A DNA stretch of 37,398 bases from Isotricha intestinalis (GCA_023807065.1 JAJJLU010000492.1:1-37398); one strand, 5' to 3'; counted from the stretch's first letter, positions 25,721 through 36,067 are shown. The notes: generated by a model not told the origin, from the sequence alone. Numbers and translations are program-made.

Positions 25721-28402
25721 TTATAAACCTGAACTATTATAAAAAGAACTTTGAAAAAATTCATCTAATGAATTAATATTTTGAGGATTATTACCGTATA
25801 ATAAAAAATTAATCAAATAATGTCCAATTTTAATATAATTATTTTCTCCATTTTGTTCTTTTCTTTTAACACCACTTTCATAATCATTTCTTATATCTTT
25901 AATAACATCTTTAACATAATCTAAAAATATTAAATTCATAACTCTTGCTTTTCTATTTAATTTTTCTAAAATAATTAAATCTTTTTGAATTGCAATTTTT
26001 GTGATTTTTTTATTTTTTTTAACTTTTTTTATATCTCCAGTATTAGCTCTAATAATTGTTTTATCAAAATCTGTGAATGAAATTGTAACAGAACTTTCAG
26101 TTGAATCAATATATCTTTTTATTATATCATAATCAATAAATTTATCTCTCATTCCAATCATTGTTTTATATGTATAAAAGTAATATAAATTAAATAAATA
26201 ATAAAAATCAAATGATTCTTTTGTTGCTAATCTTTCTGGAAAATTTTTATAATTTTTTATATAAATTTTTGAAAGTAAATTTGTATTAATTTGATCAAAT
26301 GAGTCTTCAGGATCTTGATTAGATAAAAAAATAGAATATTGTATTTTTTCCGAATTTAATAATTTTAATTGATCAAAATATGTTTTTATATTATAGTTTT
26401 TTTCTTCTAAATATTCTTCCTTATTTTCTTTTTGTTCTAAAAAGAATTTTAAATTTGAATCAACTAATATTAAATAAGGTTCAAATATAGAATTTAAATT
26501 AGGTCTATTATAAAATTTATCATTATTAATTTTATATAAGACATTAAAAGGAGAAAAGAAAATAATATTTTTTCTTAATAAAATTTCTAAAGAATTATTA
26601 GTAAAATGTTGACAAATACTATCAATACTATTATATTTATCAAGAGGATATTTAGACATTCTTTCACAGAAATTAAAATAATCAGGAAGAACTATTTCAT
26701 AACTTTGGAAAAATTCATTTGAAATTGTTTCATGTACATTAGAAAATATTTTGAAAAAATTTTTTGATGAATTTTCCTGATATTCATTATTTAAATAATC
26801 TTTATTCTCATTTAAAAATCCAAATAAATCTTTATATACAATCATTATTAAAGTTGCTATATAATAATTCCATTTTTCTATAAAAGGAATATCATAAATT
26901 CTTATTTTATTTTTTTTAGAAGAATCATTATAAGAAGGAAAAGTATGTATAACATCTTTTTCATTAAAATTATATGAATAATCAAGAACTGTAAAATGTT
27001 TATGAAAAAAACCTTCATTAAATTCAAAAAGTAAATTTATTACTTTCAAAAACCTACGTGCACAATTCATCATCATTTTATTTAAAGTTTTATTTTTCTT
27101 TTTCTCTTTAAAACAATGGAATTCAAACATTGATTCTTCATTTATAACTATATCTATATTAAAAAAACCTTTTAAAGAAGTATATAATTTTATAAATCTA
27201 CTTAAACTACTCATCATAAATTTTTTAATCTTTGTATTATTACACTCCATATTTTCTAATAAAAATTCAGATAAAGTACTCATTAAATTAGTTATTAATT
27301 GTTTTAAATTTACTTTATGTTCTTTAGTTATTTTATCATTTGCTTCAAATATAATACTTTTGTTCATAAATTGATAATTATTATTTGTACTTAATTTATC
27401 CTTAATTTTAAATTCTTTTTGACTATAAAACATATTATATTTTTCGTATAATTGAATAAATTTATGAAAAGGAACTCTATCATTTGCTTTTGGTCTACTT
27501 ATATTAGTTAAATTTCTATAAATATGTTGTATTAAATTTTTTCTACTTAAATTATTTATTTGTTTTATTTGTGATTTTAACGGTAAACATATTTTACTAC
27601 TTTGATTAGATATATATAAACAACCAATATGTGATAAAAAATCAGAAAAAATTTCACTTGGTAAATGAGAGAAATCATAAATTAAATCATGAATATATTT
27701 TCCAATATAATTTATTAAAGTTTCTTTAATAAAATATAAAGTATATTTTATCATTGTAAATATTTTAGAAACTTCATTTCTTTCAGGAGTTAATAAATAT
27801 AATACAGAAATTACTCCATCTTCCTTTATTGTAGTTTCACTTACTGGTTTTTTATTTTCAATTTCTATTATATAATATTTTTCCAACATTAAATAAAAAT
27901 TATCAAAGATTTTTTGAGATTTTTCCAATTTTATTGATTTAGATTTTGTTAATTTATAATAATTAATTCCATCATATGTTGCATGAGAAACTGCACAAAT
28001 TTCCCTATTCAATAATATATCTTTATCTTTTTCATGTTTAAAATCTTTTGATTTCTCACATATTCTCCCTAAAATTCCATATAAATTATATTTATTATAA
28101 TCAAAATCAAAAATAATTCCTTTATTTGCTTTTTTGTCTTTTTGATTTGCAAAAAAAGATCTTGTTTGACTTTCTAAATCTATTTGATTTAAATATTTTG
28201 GATTTTCCTTTTTTACAATAAAAAAATAATAATTTTTATTTTCATCATATTCAAACAAAAAATTTTTTTTGTGATTTTCTACACTTTTTAAATATGCGCA
28301 TTTTACTTTATATATTGATTTCATTCCTTTAAATTTCACTAATTCATAATTATTTTTATCTAAAAAAGTTTGAATTGATAAAGGGATATTTTCTTCATTC
28401 AT
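25721..28402 (-). CDS. Large uncharacterised protein (893 aa)
   Basis: The frame is uninterrupted, ATG to TAA, with varied composition and few homopolymers, so it is a genuine and probably globular protein. Features visible: an N-terminal beta-rich segment (YELVKFKGMKSIYKVKCAYL; FLFEYDENKNYYFFIVKK), a Cys/Trp-poor helical middle (for example SEFLLENMECNNTKIKKFM, KMMMNCARRFLKVINLLF), and a helical C-terminus (MNLIFLDYVKDVIKDIRNDY). There is no obvious transmembrane helix, signal peptide, nucleotide-binding loop or zinc motif. I do not recognise a family, and nothing in the surroundings suggests a role. It could be a divergent member of a conserved family that needs a profile search to identify. 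Confidence 0.75.
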   Translation of the reverse strand: MNEENIPLSIQTFLDKNNYELVKFKGMKSIYKVKCAYLKSVENHKKNFLFEYDENKNYYFFIVKKENPKYLNQIDLESQTRSFFANQKDKKANKGIIFDFDYNKYNLYGILGRICEKSKDFKHEKDKDILLNREICAVSHATYDGINYYKLTKSKSIKLEKSQKIFDNFYLMLEKYYIIEIENKKPVSETTIKEDGVISVLYLLTPERNEVSKIFTMIKYTLYFIKETLINYIGKYIHDLIYDFSHLPSEIFSDFLSHIGCLYISNQSSKICLPLKSQIKQINNLSRKNLIQHIYRNLTNISRPKANDRVPFHKFIQLYEKYNMFYSQKEFKIKDKLSTNNNYQFMNKSIIFEANDKITKEHKVNLKQLITNLMSTLSEFLLENMECNNTKIKKFMMSSLSRFIKLYTSLKGFFNIDIVINEESMFEFHCFKEKKKNKTLNKMMMNCARRFLKVINLLFEFNEGFFHKHFTVLDYSYNFNEKDVIHTFPSYNDSSKKNKIRIYDIPFIEKWNYYIATLIMIVYKDLFGFLNENKDYLNNEYQENSSKNFFKIFSNVHETISNEFFQSYEIVLPDYFNFCERMSKYPLDKYNSIDSICQHFTNNSLEILLRKNIIFFSPFNVLYKINNDKFYNRPNLNSIFEPYLILVDSNLKFFLEQKENKEEYLEEKNYNIKTYFDQLKLLNSEKIQYSIFLSNQDPEDSFDQINTNLLSKIYIKNYKNFPERLATKESFDFYYLFNLYYFYTYKTMIGMRDKFIDYDIIKRYIDSTESSVTISFTDFDKTIIRANTGDIKKVKKNKKITKIAIQKDLIILEKLNRKARVMNLIFLDYVKDVIKDIRNDYESGVKRKEQNGENNYIKIGHYLINFLLYGNNPQNINSLDEFFQSSFYNSSGL

Positions 28403-28530
28403 TTATTAAATAAATATATTTTTATTTAAATGTATTTAAGACATAAAATTAAAAAATAAAATTTATATTAATATTACAAATAAATTAATTTACAATTAAA
28501 TAAAGTATAAAAAGGAAAAATATTATTTAT

Positions 28531-29793
28531 TTATTTTTTTAAAACTAAAGAAGGTTTATTCATTTTTTGTTTTATCTTATTTTTTCCTTTTTGAGTATTG
28601 TTTAAAGTAAAACCTTTCTTATTAGAAGGAAAAAAAGAATGTTTAATATTAGGAGAAACTAGACTTCTTTCTTTTGAATGAGATAAATTATTTTTTTTTT
28701 TTTTTATTTTTTTATTCAACAACATTGAAATAATTTTTCCAGATTTTATTTTTTCTTTATTAATATTACTTGAAGTATTTAATAAATTTATTATTGAAAA
28801 TCCAGGAAATGTTTGTGTTGTATTATAATATATATTATTATTATTATTATATACAAATGATGTTTTATTAGAATATGTTTTTATATTATTATTATTAATA
28901 TTTTTATTTATTTTATTATTATCTTTATTTGTTAAACTTTGATTTGATGGATTTTTACTAAATGATTTTTTTTCTGTTATTTTTATTATATTTTTCTTTA
29001 TTTTTTTCTTTAATGGAATATAATTTCTTGTATTCGGAATTGATTTAATTTTATTGATTGTTTCATTATCATTTAAATTATATTTATTTGGAGATAATTT
29101 CTTATATAATGTATTATAATTAGCAAATAATTTAGAATATTTTTTATTAAAATAATTTCTGATTTGTTCTTTTAATTTATTATTTTGTATTTGAAATATT
29201 TGATGATTAAAAGTATTTTTCTTTGAATTTCGATTTTGTACACTTTTTGATGATTTATCTAAAAAAAGGATTCTTTCTTTTATTTTTTTATAAGAAGAAT
29301 TATTATTTGTATTATGTATTTTTTTACTATTTGATAGAATATCATTAATTTTTTTATTATTTTTTGGAAAAAGAATATGTCTTAAAACTGTTCTTGCATT
29401 TTTTGTATTATTAATTGTATTTTTATTTGAAAACAATTTTATGTCATTATCATTTACTTTATTAAAAGATGCTGATTTAAAACTTTCATTATTATTTTTT
29501 GAAGAAGATAAATTATTTATATTTTTTAAATATATTAAAATGTTTTCTCCTGTTTTATTCTCTTTATTTCTACTTACTCCTTTTAAAACATTATAATTTG
29601 TTTGATTTTTTTCTTTTTTATTTGAATTATTTTTTTCTTTATTTCTTTCTTTTGCAATTTCAAATAATTTATTATATAAATCTTTATATTTGAAATGTGC
29701 TCCATATTCATGATTATGGTCATCATCATCTTCATTATCATTATTATCTTCTTCAAAATATAATCCTTTATAATTATCTTTTTCTTCATTCAT
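28531..29793 (-). CDS. Asn/Lys-rich low-complexity protein (420 aa)
   Basis: The frame is intact, ATG to TAA. The N-terminal 60 residues are the most structured: NYKGLYFEED, a run of acidic D/N/E residues, then YGAHFKYKDLYNKLFEIA. The combination 'GL-FEED ... GAHFKY-DLY-L' recalls N-termini of uncharacterised ciliate proteins, but the link is from memory and weak. From about 60 to the end it is dominated by Asn, Lys and Ser, with poly-Asn runs encoded by ATT/AAT trinucleotide tracts near 28830-28920, so it is probably disordered. It lies on the same strand as the 893-aa gene, about 130 nt upstream of it. Confidence 0.65.
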   Translation of the reverse strand: MNEEKDNYKGLYFEEDNNDNEDDDDHNHEYGAHFKYKDLYNKLFEIAKERNKEKNNSNKKEKNQTNYNVLKGVSRNKENKTGENILIYLKNINNLSSSKNNNESFKSASFNKVNDNDIKLFSNKNTINNTKNARTVLRHILFPKNNKKINDILSNSKKIHNTNNNSSYKKIKERILFLDKSSKSVQNRNSKKNTFNHQIFQIQNNKLKEQIRNYFNKKYSKLFANYNTLYKKLSPNKYNLNDNETINKIKSIPNTRNYIPLKKKIKKNIIKITEKKSFSKNPSNQSLTNKDNNKINKNINNNNIKTYSNKTSFVYNNNNNIYYNTTQTFPGFSIINLLNTSSNINKEKIKSGKIISMLLNKKIKKKKNNLSHSKERSLVSPNIKHSFFPSNKKGFTLNNTQKGKNKIKQKMNKPSLVLKK

Positions 29794-30397
29794 TAAATAA
29801 TTAAGTTTAAAAATGATTTTTAAAAATAAAATATTTTACATATTATTGTAAGATGTTATTTCTTTAGTTATTTTTTAATAATAATTTATTTATTTTACGG
29901 TTGTTTTTGAGTGAAAAATTTAATTAAAAATTAGGGAAAAATATGCTTATATAAAAATTTCAAATCTCAAAACATTAAATTTGAAATTAGATTAATGTAA
30001 TTTTGGGGAGGATTATTTTTTAGAAAAAAATAGAGATGATTATATATTTATTTTAAAGAATTTGTATCCATTCAATACTCTCAAAAAGATGAATTATATT
30101 TTTTCAAGTTAATAATGTCAAGAAGATAAATTAGAATAGTTTAATTTACCTATGATAATCATAAAGATTAGATTTATGAGAAAATTATTGAACAATTATT
30201 AACCTATATACCAAAAAAAATAATTATTCTAAATATAAACTTAGCATAAGAATTCATTAAAAATATAAATTTATAAAAAGAAAAAAATTTAATCCAAATA
30301 AAAAAATAAAAATATAATATTCATTATACCTAAAAAAAATATATTATAATCAAAATAAGAAAAATGAGAAAAAATAAATAAAATAATAAATAATAAA
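29794..30397. other. Spacer of about 600 nt with a possible short relic
   Basis: This is the divergent region between the 420-aa gene and the SWEET gene. Forward-strand positions about 30040-30300 read in one frame as EFVSIQYSQKDELYFF, then FTYDNHKD, then IYEKIIEQLLTYIPKKIIIL, interrupted by five TAA/TAG codons. It has no start codon and no recognisable family. It may be a decayed gene or chance. The promoters of both flanking genes must also lie here. A GC patch (TTTTGGGGAGG) near 30001 stands out from the background. Confidence 0.3.
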
Positions 30398-31603
30398 ATG
30401 AAAATTGATTTTAAAGATATAGGAGATGCATTAGGTTGGGTAGGAACATGTTTTAGTTTAATCTTTTACATGGCTCCAGCTCAACCATATTCTCGTTTTA
30501 TAAGAAAAGAAATAACTTTAAATGATGTTCCAATCTTATTATTAATATTTTCATATTTAAATTGTGTAAGTTGGATTCCTTATGGAATAAGAGTTGAACA
30601 AGCTAAGCCCATTGTTTGCAATTGTGTTGGAGCAATGTTAACTTTAGTTTTTATTATTGTATATTGTGCTTATTTATCAAATTTAAATGTTAAAAAAACA
30701 TTAATATTCACAATAATAATTTTTAATTTTACTTTTCAATTATTTTGGATAGATTATTTTATAATTAAATCAGTAAAAACTCTAGGTTTAATATGTATGA
30801 TATTTAATATATTAATGTATGCTGGAACTTTAGAAAAATGTAACAGAGTTTTAAAAACAAATAATTATCATTTAATTCCAATTTTATCAGCAATGTTAAT
30901 GCTTGTAAATGGGGGTTGTTGGACTGTTTATGGATTTTCATATCATGATATTAATATTATTGTTGCTAATACTTCTGGAGTATTTTTAGAAACTATTGCT
31001 GTTATTATGTGGTGTTATTTGAGAAAAAAATATCCTGAAGCTGGTGATTTTGGTATTATTGTAAATTCCAATTCTATTAGTCAAATTAATACTAATGGAA
31101 TCAATAATAAAAATGATATTAAACTCAGTAATATTAATAATTTGATAAAAAATAAGAATAATGATAATAATTATAATTTAAGAAATAAGAATATATTAAA
31201 TGATAACAATAAAGGTAATGTTATGATTAAAGAGAATTCAGAAAATAATCTTACTAAAGAAAATGAAACAATAAAAGAAAATTTAGAGAATATTCCTAAT
31301 AAAGAGAATGGGATGATCAAAGAAAATTTAAAAAAGAATATTAATGTTAATTATGAAAATAAAGAAAATAATGAAAATAATATTACTTTTGAAAATGGAA
31401 TTGTTAAAGAAAATTTAAAAAATAATATTAATGTTAATTATGAAAATAAAGAAAATAATGAAAATAATATTACTTTTGAAAATGGAATGGTTGAAGAAAA
31501 TTTGGAAAATTATAATAAGAGCAAAAGGAAGGACACTATGATTGAAAATCTAAATAACTTTAAAAAAGATGATGATATGAAAAAGAAAAGAAAATCTTTT
31601 TAA
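30398..31603 (+). CDS. SWEET (MtN3/saliva) sugar transporter with a repetitive Asn/Glu tail
   Basis: Residues 1-210 form a seven-helix SWEET, a uniporter that carries mono- or disaccharides across membranes. Both MtN3 repeats are visible. The first has WIPYGI near 59 and CNCVG near 74, followed by a helix. A linker helix follows. The second repeat has NGGCWTVYGF near 171 and ANTSG near 190. These correspond to the W-x-x-Y-G and P-N-x-x-G signatures, with Pro replaced by Cys and Ala. The length of this part is normal for the family. Residues about 215-401 are a cytosolic, highly polar tail rich in Asn, Glu and Lys that contains two near-identical 29-residue repeats. Such a long low-complexity tail is unusual for SWEETs. 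Substrate and membrane are unknown. Confidence 0.88.
   Translation: MKIDFKDIGDALGWVGTCFSLIFYMAPAQPYSRFIRKEITLNDVPILLLIFSYLNCVSWIPYGIRVEQAKPIVCNCVGAMLTLVFIIVYCAYLSNLNVKKTLIFTIIIFNFTFQLFWIDYFIIKSVKTLGLICMIFNILMYAGTLEKCNRVLKTNNYHLIPILSAMLMLVNGGCWTVYGFSYHDINIIVANTSGVFLETIAVIMWCYLRKKYPEAGDFGIIVNSNSISQINTNGINNKNDIKLSNINNLIKNKNNDNNYNLRNKNILNDNNKGNVMIKENSENNLTKENETIKENLENIPNKENGMIKENLKKNINVNYENKENNENNITFENGIVKENLKNNINVNYENKENNENNITFENGMVEENLENYNKSKRKDTMIENLNNFKKDDDMKKKRKSF
31319..31492 (+). repeat. Two near-identical 87-nt tandem repeats in the SWEET tail
   Basis: Copy 1 is 31319-31405 and copy 2 is 31406-31492. They encode 29 residues each, beginning KENLK and containing NVNYENKENNENNITFENG. They differ only at a few positions (Lys/Asn and Ile/Met). 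More degenerate copies of the IKEN(L/S) motif lie upstream and one partial copy downstream. The unit is a multiple of three, so expansion keeps the frame. Near identity points to a recent duplication. Confidence 0.85.
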
Positions 31604-31958
31604 AATTTATTTATTGTTATTATATGGTATATTAATATTTTTATAATGACTTTTAAAATAAAGTATTATGTAATATAATAATAATCATGTTATATTTAAA
31701 TTATTTATGCTATATGAACAATTTCATAATATTCCTTAAAATTTAATATTTTTATGATATTAAAAAAATCTATTTTTTTTTTTAAAAACAAAAAATTTAA
31801 AAATTTAATTTATAACAATTTAAAACTTTTAATAATAAAACTATTTATTTTAAATATTTACTAGATTTTAATGTCATTAAATATTTACATCAAAAAAAAA
31901 AACATTATTACTTACTTTGACTCCTATATATTTATAATGTCAAAAAATATACTCTAAA
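31604..31958. other. Convergent 3' spacer
   Basis: The SWEET gene and the zinc-finger gene converge on this 355-nt AT-rich stretch, which should hold both polyadenylation regions. No gene, repeat or motif stands out. Confidence 0.45.
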
Positions 31959-32450
31959 TTACATAGAATGTTTATTTTTGATATGATAATTTAATGCAGA
32001 TTTAGAAGCAAATTGACATTTGCATCCTTCAAAATTACATTTATAAGGAAGAATAAAAGTATGAAATATTCTTTCGTGATAAGTTTTTCCATTTCTATGG
32101 GAAAATCTACAATCACAGAAAGAACATTTATATGGTTTTTGTTTTAAATGAATATTTTTAAAATGAAGTTTTTGATTTTCTTTTGTGTGAAATTCCTTCC
32201 CACATATACATTTATATATTTTTTTACCTTTTTTATTTCTTTTTTTTCTTCTATATTTTTGTTTTATTACTCTTATTTTTTTTTCTTTTTCATTCTTTTC
32301 ATTATTCTTTTTTTCTTCTGTTTCATTTTCATTTTTAATAATAAATTCAGAATTTATCTCATTTTCAATATTTATTATTTTAAAAAATTCTGAATCATTT
32401 TCTTCAGATATTTTTCTTAAAGGTGAAAAATTATTTTTTTCTGTGTCCAT
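31959..32450 (-). CDS. Three-finger C2H2 zinc-finger protein (163 aa)
   Basis: The N-terminal half is acidic then strongly basic (RRKKRNKKGKK near 67-77, a likely nuclear signal). Three C2H2 fingers follow. Finger 1 has C81, C83, H96 and H101, with an unusual C-x-C spacing. Finger 2 has C109, C112, H125 and H130. Finger 3 has C138, C143, H156 and H161, with C-x4-C spacing. Aromatic and Leu core positions (F, L) are present in the fingers. The arrangement suits a small DNA- or RNA-binding protein, perhaps a transcription factor. Finger 1 with C-x-C may bind zinc less typically. Targets are unknown. It is the only transcription-factor-like gene in the window. Confidence 0.85.
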   Translation of the reverse strand: MDTEKNNFSPLRKISEENDSEFFKIINIENEINSEFIIKNENETEEKKNNEKNEKEKKIRVIKQKYRRKKRNKKGKKIYKCICGKEFHTKENQKLHFKNIHLKQKPYKCSFCDCRFSHRNGKTYHERIFHTFILPYKCNFEGCKCQFASKSALNYHIKNKHSM

Positions 32451-33524
32451 TATATAAATATTACAATTTTATTTAAGAAAATTATTATTTTGCAATTAAT
32501 CATAACAACAAAGAAAGTGGTTAAATTTTCGAATATTTATTATTATTATTTGTTTTATTTATTCAAAAAAAATGATTAATATCAAAAATATTATTTTGAA
32601 ATCATAATGAAAAATAAAAATATTGGATGAAGAAAATATTTTGTTCTAAAATTTTTCATGAAAAAGTCTTTTTAAAAAAATAGAAAATGATATAAATAAA
32701 ATTAAAGAATATTATTCAAATAAAAATTTTTATATTAGAAAATAATAAAAATATAATCATAATAAATCAAAGCTTTAATTTTTTATTATCAACCAATTTA
32801 AAAACTTTTTTATTTAAGAAAGGAAAATTTTTGAACAAATATATAATATAAATACTGTCAAATAATTTTTGAAGTTATTTTTTTAAAAAATAAAAAAACA
32901 ATCAAACCCTTTTTTTAATAAAGATAATTATATAAACTCTTGTTTTAAAATATAATATATTATTTAATTATATAAAAATAAATTATGAAGAATTTTTTTT
33001 TTTCTTTTATAATAATAATACCAAATATAAGAATAATTCCTATAGAATATATCTTAGATAAATCAATTTAATTTAAATTACTTTATTTGTTTTTTATTAT
33101 TTTAAATATTCTGAATAATTATATTTTATAATTTCATTTAAAAATTTGTTTTGAATATAAAATATCATCAAATTATTTAATGTAAATAACAACTATCAAA
33201 ATTTCAATATTCTGATTTCCTTTTAATTATGTCAAATGGTACTATATAATATTATTATAAAAAAAGAAAAAAAAAAAACTGTCAATTTTGGAAATTTACC
33301 TTCTTCAATGTCTTTTTTTAAACCAATGTCATAAATATAAAGAATTATTTAATGACTGATTGTAAATTTATATAATTAATACATTTATTCATTTATTTAA
33401 TTTTATGATTGTATTCATAATTTATATATAGTATTATAGTATAAATAACTGAAAAATAAGATATAAAAATACTGATATTTATTTTTTATTTAAATTAAAT
33501 TAAATTATATTTTATAAAATTCTC
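32451..33524. other. Spacer of about 1.1 kb, nothing supported
   Basis: This very AT-rich region lies between the zinc-finger gene start and the GTPase relic. Stops occur in all frames. No RNA gene, repeat array or family match was seen. It should contain the zinc-finger gene promoter. Confidence 0.45.
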
Positions 33525-33990
33525 ATAAATTATTAATTTTACTTTTTAAAAGTGAATTAAATATAATTGTAACAATTTTCAGAAAATATATATTTTTTTT
33601 ATCTATAGATTGAATAATAATACTACTTCTATTAATATTATCTAAATAAGTATTAGTTTTTTTAGAATATTCTTCTAATCTTTCAACAACAATTTTAATT
33701 ATAAAGCAATAGTTTAGTCAATATCATTTACATTTAAACAAGAAGTTGGAAAAAAATTAACAAAATGATTATTTTTAAAAATTCTTCCATTTCTTTATCA
33801 TCATTCATTTCTTCTTCATTTGATAAATCTAATTTATTTAAAAATAAAAAAGAAGGTAATAATTCATCATCAATAAATTTACTATTTTCATAATTTTTAT
33901 CTAGATTCAATAATTATATAGATTTGGTAATATTTTAAGAATATATGACAGGATAAAAATATGTGATATTCTTATTTAATTTTAGAATAC
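33525..33990 (-). pseudogene. Decayed small GTPase gene (Rab/RabL-like)
   Basis: On the reverse strand, one frame reads DDELLPSFLFLNKLDLSNEEEM, which includes the GTPase G4 motif NKxD. After a frameshift near 33770 it continues NHFVNFFPTSCLNVNDID, matching the G5 region (T-S-A/C) and the start of the last helix. A TAA follows (IDxTIAL), then another TAA, then IKIVVERLEEYSKK in a further frame. Upstream, YFYPVIYS-TAA-NITKSI-TAA-LLNLDKNYEN fits the segment between the switch regions and G4. The P-loop (GxxxxGK) and G3 (DxxG) were not found. The loss of frame and of these motifs makes it a pseudogene. RABL3 or another divergent Rab are possible parents. Confidence 0.6.
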
Positions 33991-34175
33991 AAAAATTAAA
34001 TTATGTATAATAATAATAAAGATGTTTTAAATGAAGATAATAAACATATTAAAAAAACCTGTGACAGATAGTTGAAATTAAAATATAAAGAATTGAAAAT
34101 AAAAGGTTTTGAGAGATTTATAATAAAATTTTTTCTATAATATTTATTTATATTAAATCTATTAATTATCGTTAA

Positions 34176-35672
34176 ATGAACAATGAAAATTTGTTTAATT
34201 TAAAAAATTATAATAGTAAAAAAGATATTAAATCAAAAAGATATTCTCATATATTTATAGAATCAAAAAATGAAAAAGGAAATATAACTTCTAAAACACA
34301 TTTTTTAGGAAGAACTGGGCCAATAAAAAAAATATTTTTAAAAGAAAAAAATACATTATCTTTAGAAAATGATAACAATAAATTAATAATAAAAGATTTG
34401 ACAAAATATTTTAAATCAAATACCGTTTATTCAAATTTTCAACCTGGAAAAAGTTTTTCAAATTTTGAAAAAGATTCTTTAGAATCAAATTCTTCTTTAA
34501 AAACAAAACCAAACTTTTATCATTCTTTAAATAAAAAAAGAATATTAGTTTTAAATCCAGGATTTAATTCAACATTTAATTTTCAAACAAAAAGATTATC
34601 AAATCCAAAAGATTTAAGTTTTTTTAAATTTAGTACTTTAAATACTTTAATAGGGAAAAAATATAATGTGAAAAAATTTTCAAATTTTAATGATAATCAA
34701 AGTAAATTGTCATCAGGAAATGATATAGAAGAAAGTATAGGGACAGTATCAAATAATTTTTTTTTACATAAAACAATTCAAAATCAAGGAACTTCTTCTT
34801 CAATTAGTGAATCAAAATTTAAAATAAAAAGTGGTAAATTTGAAATAGATAAATTTCTTCATAAAACAATAAATGGAATATTTAATTGGATTGCAGGAGA
34901 AATATTATCTGAAGGAATAAATAATATTGTTTATAAAATATATAATCAAGATAATGGTAATATATTAGTTGCAAAAAGATTTAATTGTTCTCCAGGAAAA
35001 ACATGTGATAATTTTATAACAGAAGTAAAAATGTATGAACAATTAAATCATCCAAATATAATAAAATACTATGGTTCAGAAGAAATAAATAATAGTTATT
35101 TTATATATTTAGAATATTCACCTTCAGGAAGTTTAAGAAATATAATAGATAAATATGGTGGAATAAATGAGAGATTAATAAGAAAATATACAAAACAAAT
35201 ATTAGATGGATTAAAATATTTACATGACAAAGGAATAATACATAGAGATATAAAATGTGCAAATATATTAATAGATTCAAAAGGAAAAGTAAAATTAACA
35301 GATTTTGGTTGTTCAAAGCAAATATCAATAACTTTATCAGATTCAAGTTCAAATGAAGAATTTTGCTCAAGTTTAAAAGGTACTATTCCTTGGTGTGCTC
35401 CTGAAGTTATTGCTACTGAACATTATGGATTTAAAGCTGATATTTGGTCTCTTGGATGTACTCTTATTGAAATGACTGGAAATAAAATTTGGGGAAAAAT
35501 CGATAATTTATATCAAATTATGACTACTATTGGAAAAACTAATCAAACTCCTATTATTCCTAATTTTATCTCTTCTACTTTTAAAAGCTTTTTAAATCTT
35601 TGCTTAGTTAGAAAAGTTGAAAATAGAGCTAGTTTAAAAAATTTATTAGTTCATGATTTTGTTTGTAATTAA
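34176..35672 (+). CDS. Ser/Thr protein kinase, MAPKKK (STE11)-like
   Basis: Residues 1-225 are a Ser/Asn/Lys-rich, probably disordered N-terminal extension. The kinase domain covers about 237-496. Catalytic residues are in place: VAIK Lys about K267 (LVAKRF), helix-C Glu about E283, H356-R357-D358 with N363 in HRDIKCANIL, D376-F377-G378, and A408-P409-E410 in GTIPWCAPEV. The WxAGEILSEG start, LNHPNIIKYYG and SLGCTLIEM resemble the MEKK/STE11 group. The glycine-rich loop is odd: GEILSEGINNIV has lost two of the three usual glycines. The enzyme may still be active, as all catalytic residues remain. In a MAPK cascade such kinases phosphorylate MAPKKs; the partner is unknown here. Confidence 0.88.
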   Translation: MNNENLFNLKNYNSKKDIKSKRYSHIFIESKNEKGNITSKTHFLGRTGPIKKIFLKEKNTLSLENDNNKLIIKDLTKYFKSNTVYSNFQPGKSFSNFEKDSLESNSSLKTKPNFYHSLNKKRILVLNPGFNSTFNFQTKRLSNPKDLSFFKFSTLNTLIGKKYNVKKFSNFNDNQSKLSSGNDIEESIGTVSNNFFLHKTIQNQGTSSSISESKFKIKSGKFEIDKFLHKTINGIFNWIAGEILSEGINNIVYKIYNQDNGNILVAKRFNCSPGKTCDNFITEVKMYEQLNHPNIIKYYGSEEINNSYFIYLEYSPSGSLRNIIDKYGGINERLIRKYTKQILDGLKYLHDKGIIHRDIKCANILIDSKGKVKLTDFGCSKQISITLSDSSSNEEFCSSLKGTIPWCAPEVIATEHYGFKADIWSLGCTLIEMTGNKIWGKIDNLYQIMTTIGKTNQTPIIPNFISSTFKSFLNLCLVRKVENRASLKNLLVHDFVCN

Positions 35673-36067
35673 TTTAGTTATTTATTTTTCATTTTTTTAT
35701 TTTTTTTTTAATTTTATTCTTTTATTTTAAGGAAGTTTTAAAAAAAAAGGAAATATAAATCAAAATTTCTATAAATATTTTATTTAATAGACATTTAACA
35801 AAATCAATATAAACTATATTAATCATATTTATTTTTTGAATGAAATGAAAATTTCATAGTAATTTAATTTTAATTATATTTCTTTATTTTATTAATTCAT
35901 ATTTTTATATCTTTTCTTCTTTATATTATTTTATTCTAACTTTATTTATATGATATGCAATTAATAAATTTCTCTTTTATTATTCATAATCAATAAGAAA
36001 TTTTATAAAATTATGTTTTAATTTAAATTATATTATAATAATGATTAAATTTAATATTATTTTTATA
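35673..36067. other. Convergent 3' spacer
   Basis: The kinase gene and the telomere-proximal gene converge here (395 nt). The sequence is AT-rich with T-tracts just after the kinase stop. No gene or motif stands out. Confidence 0.45.
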
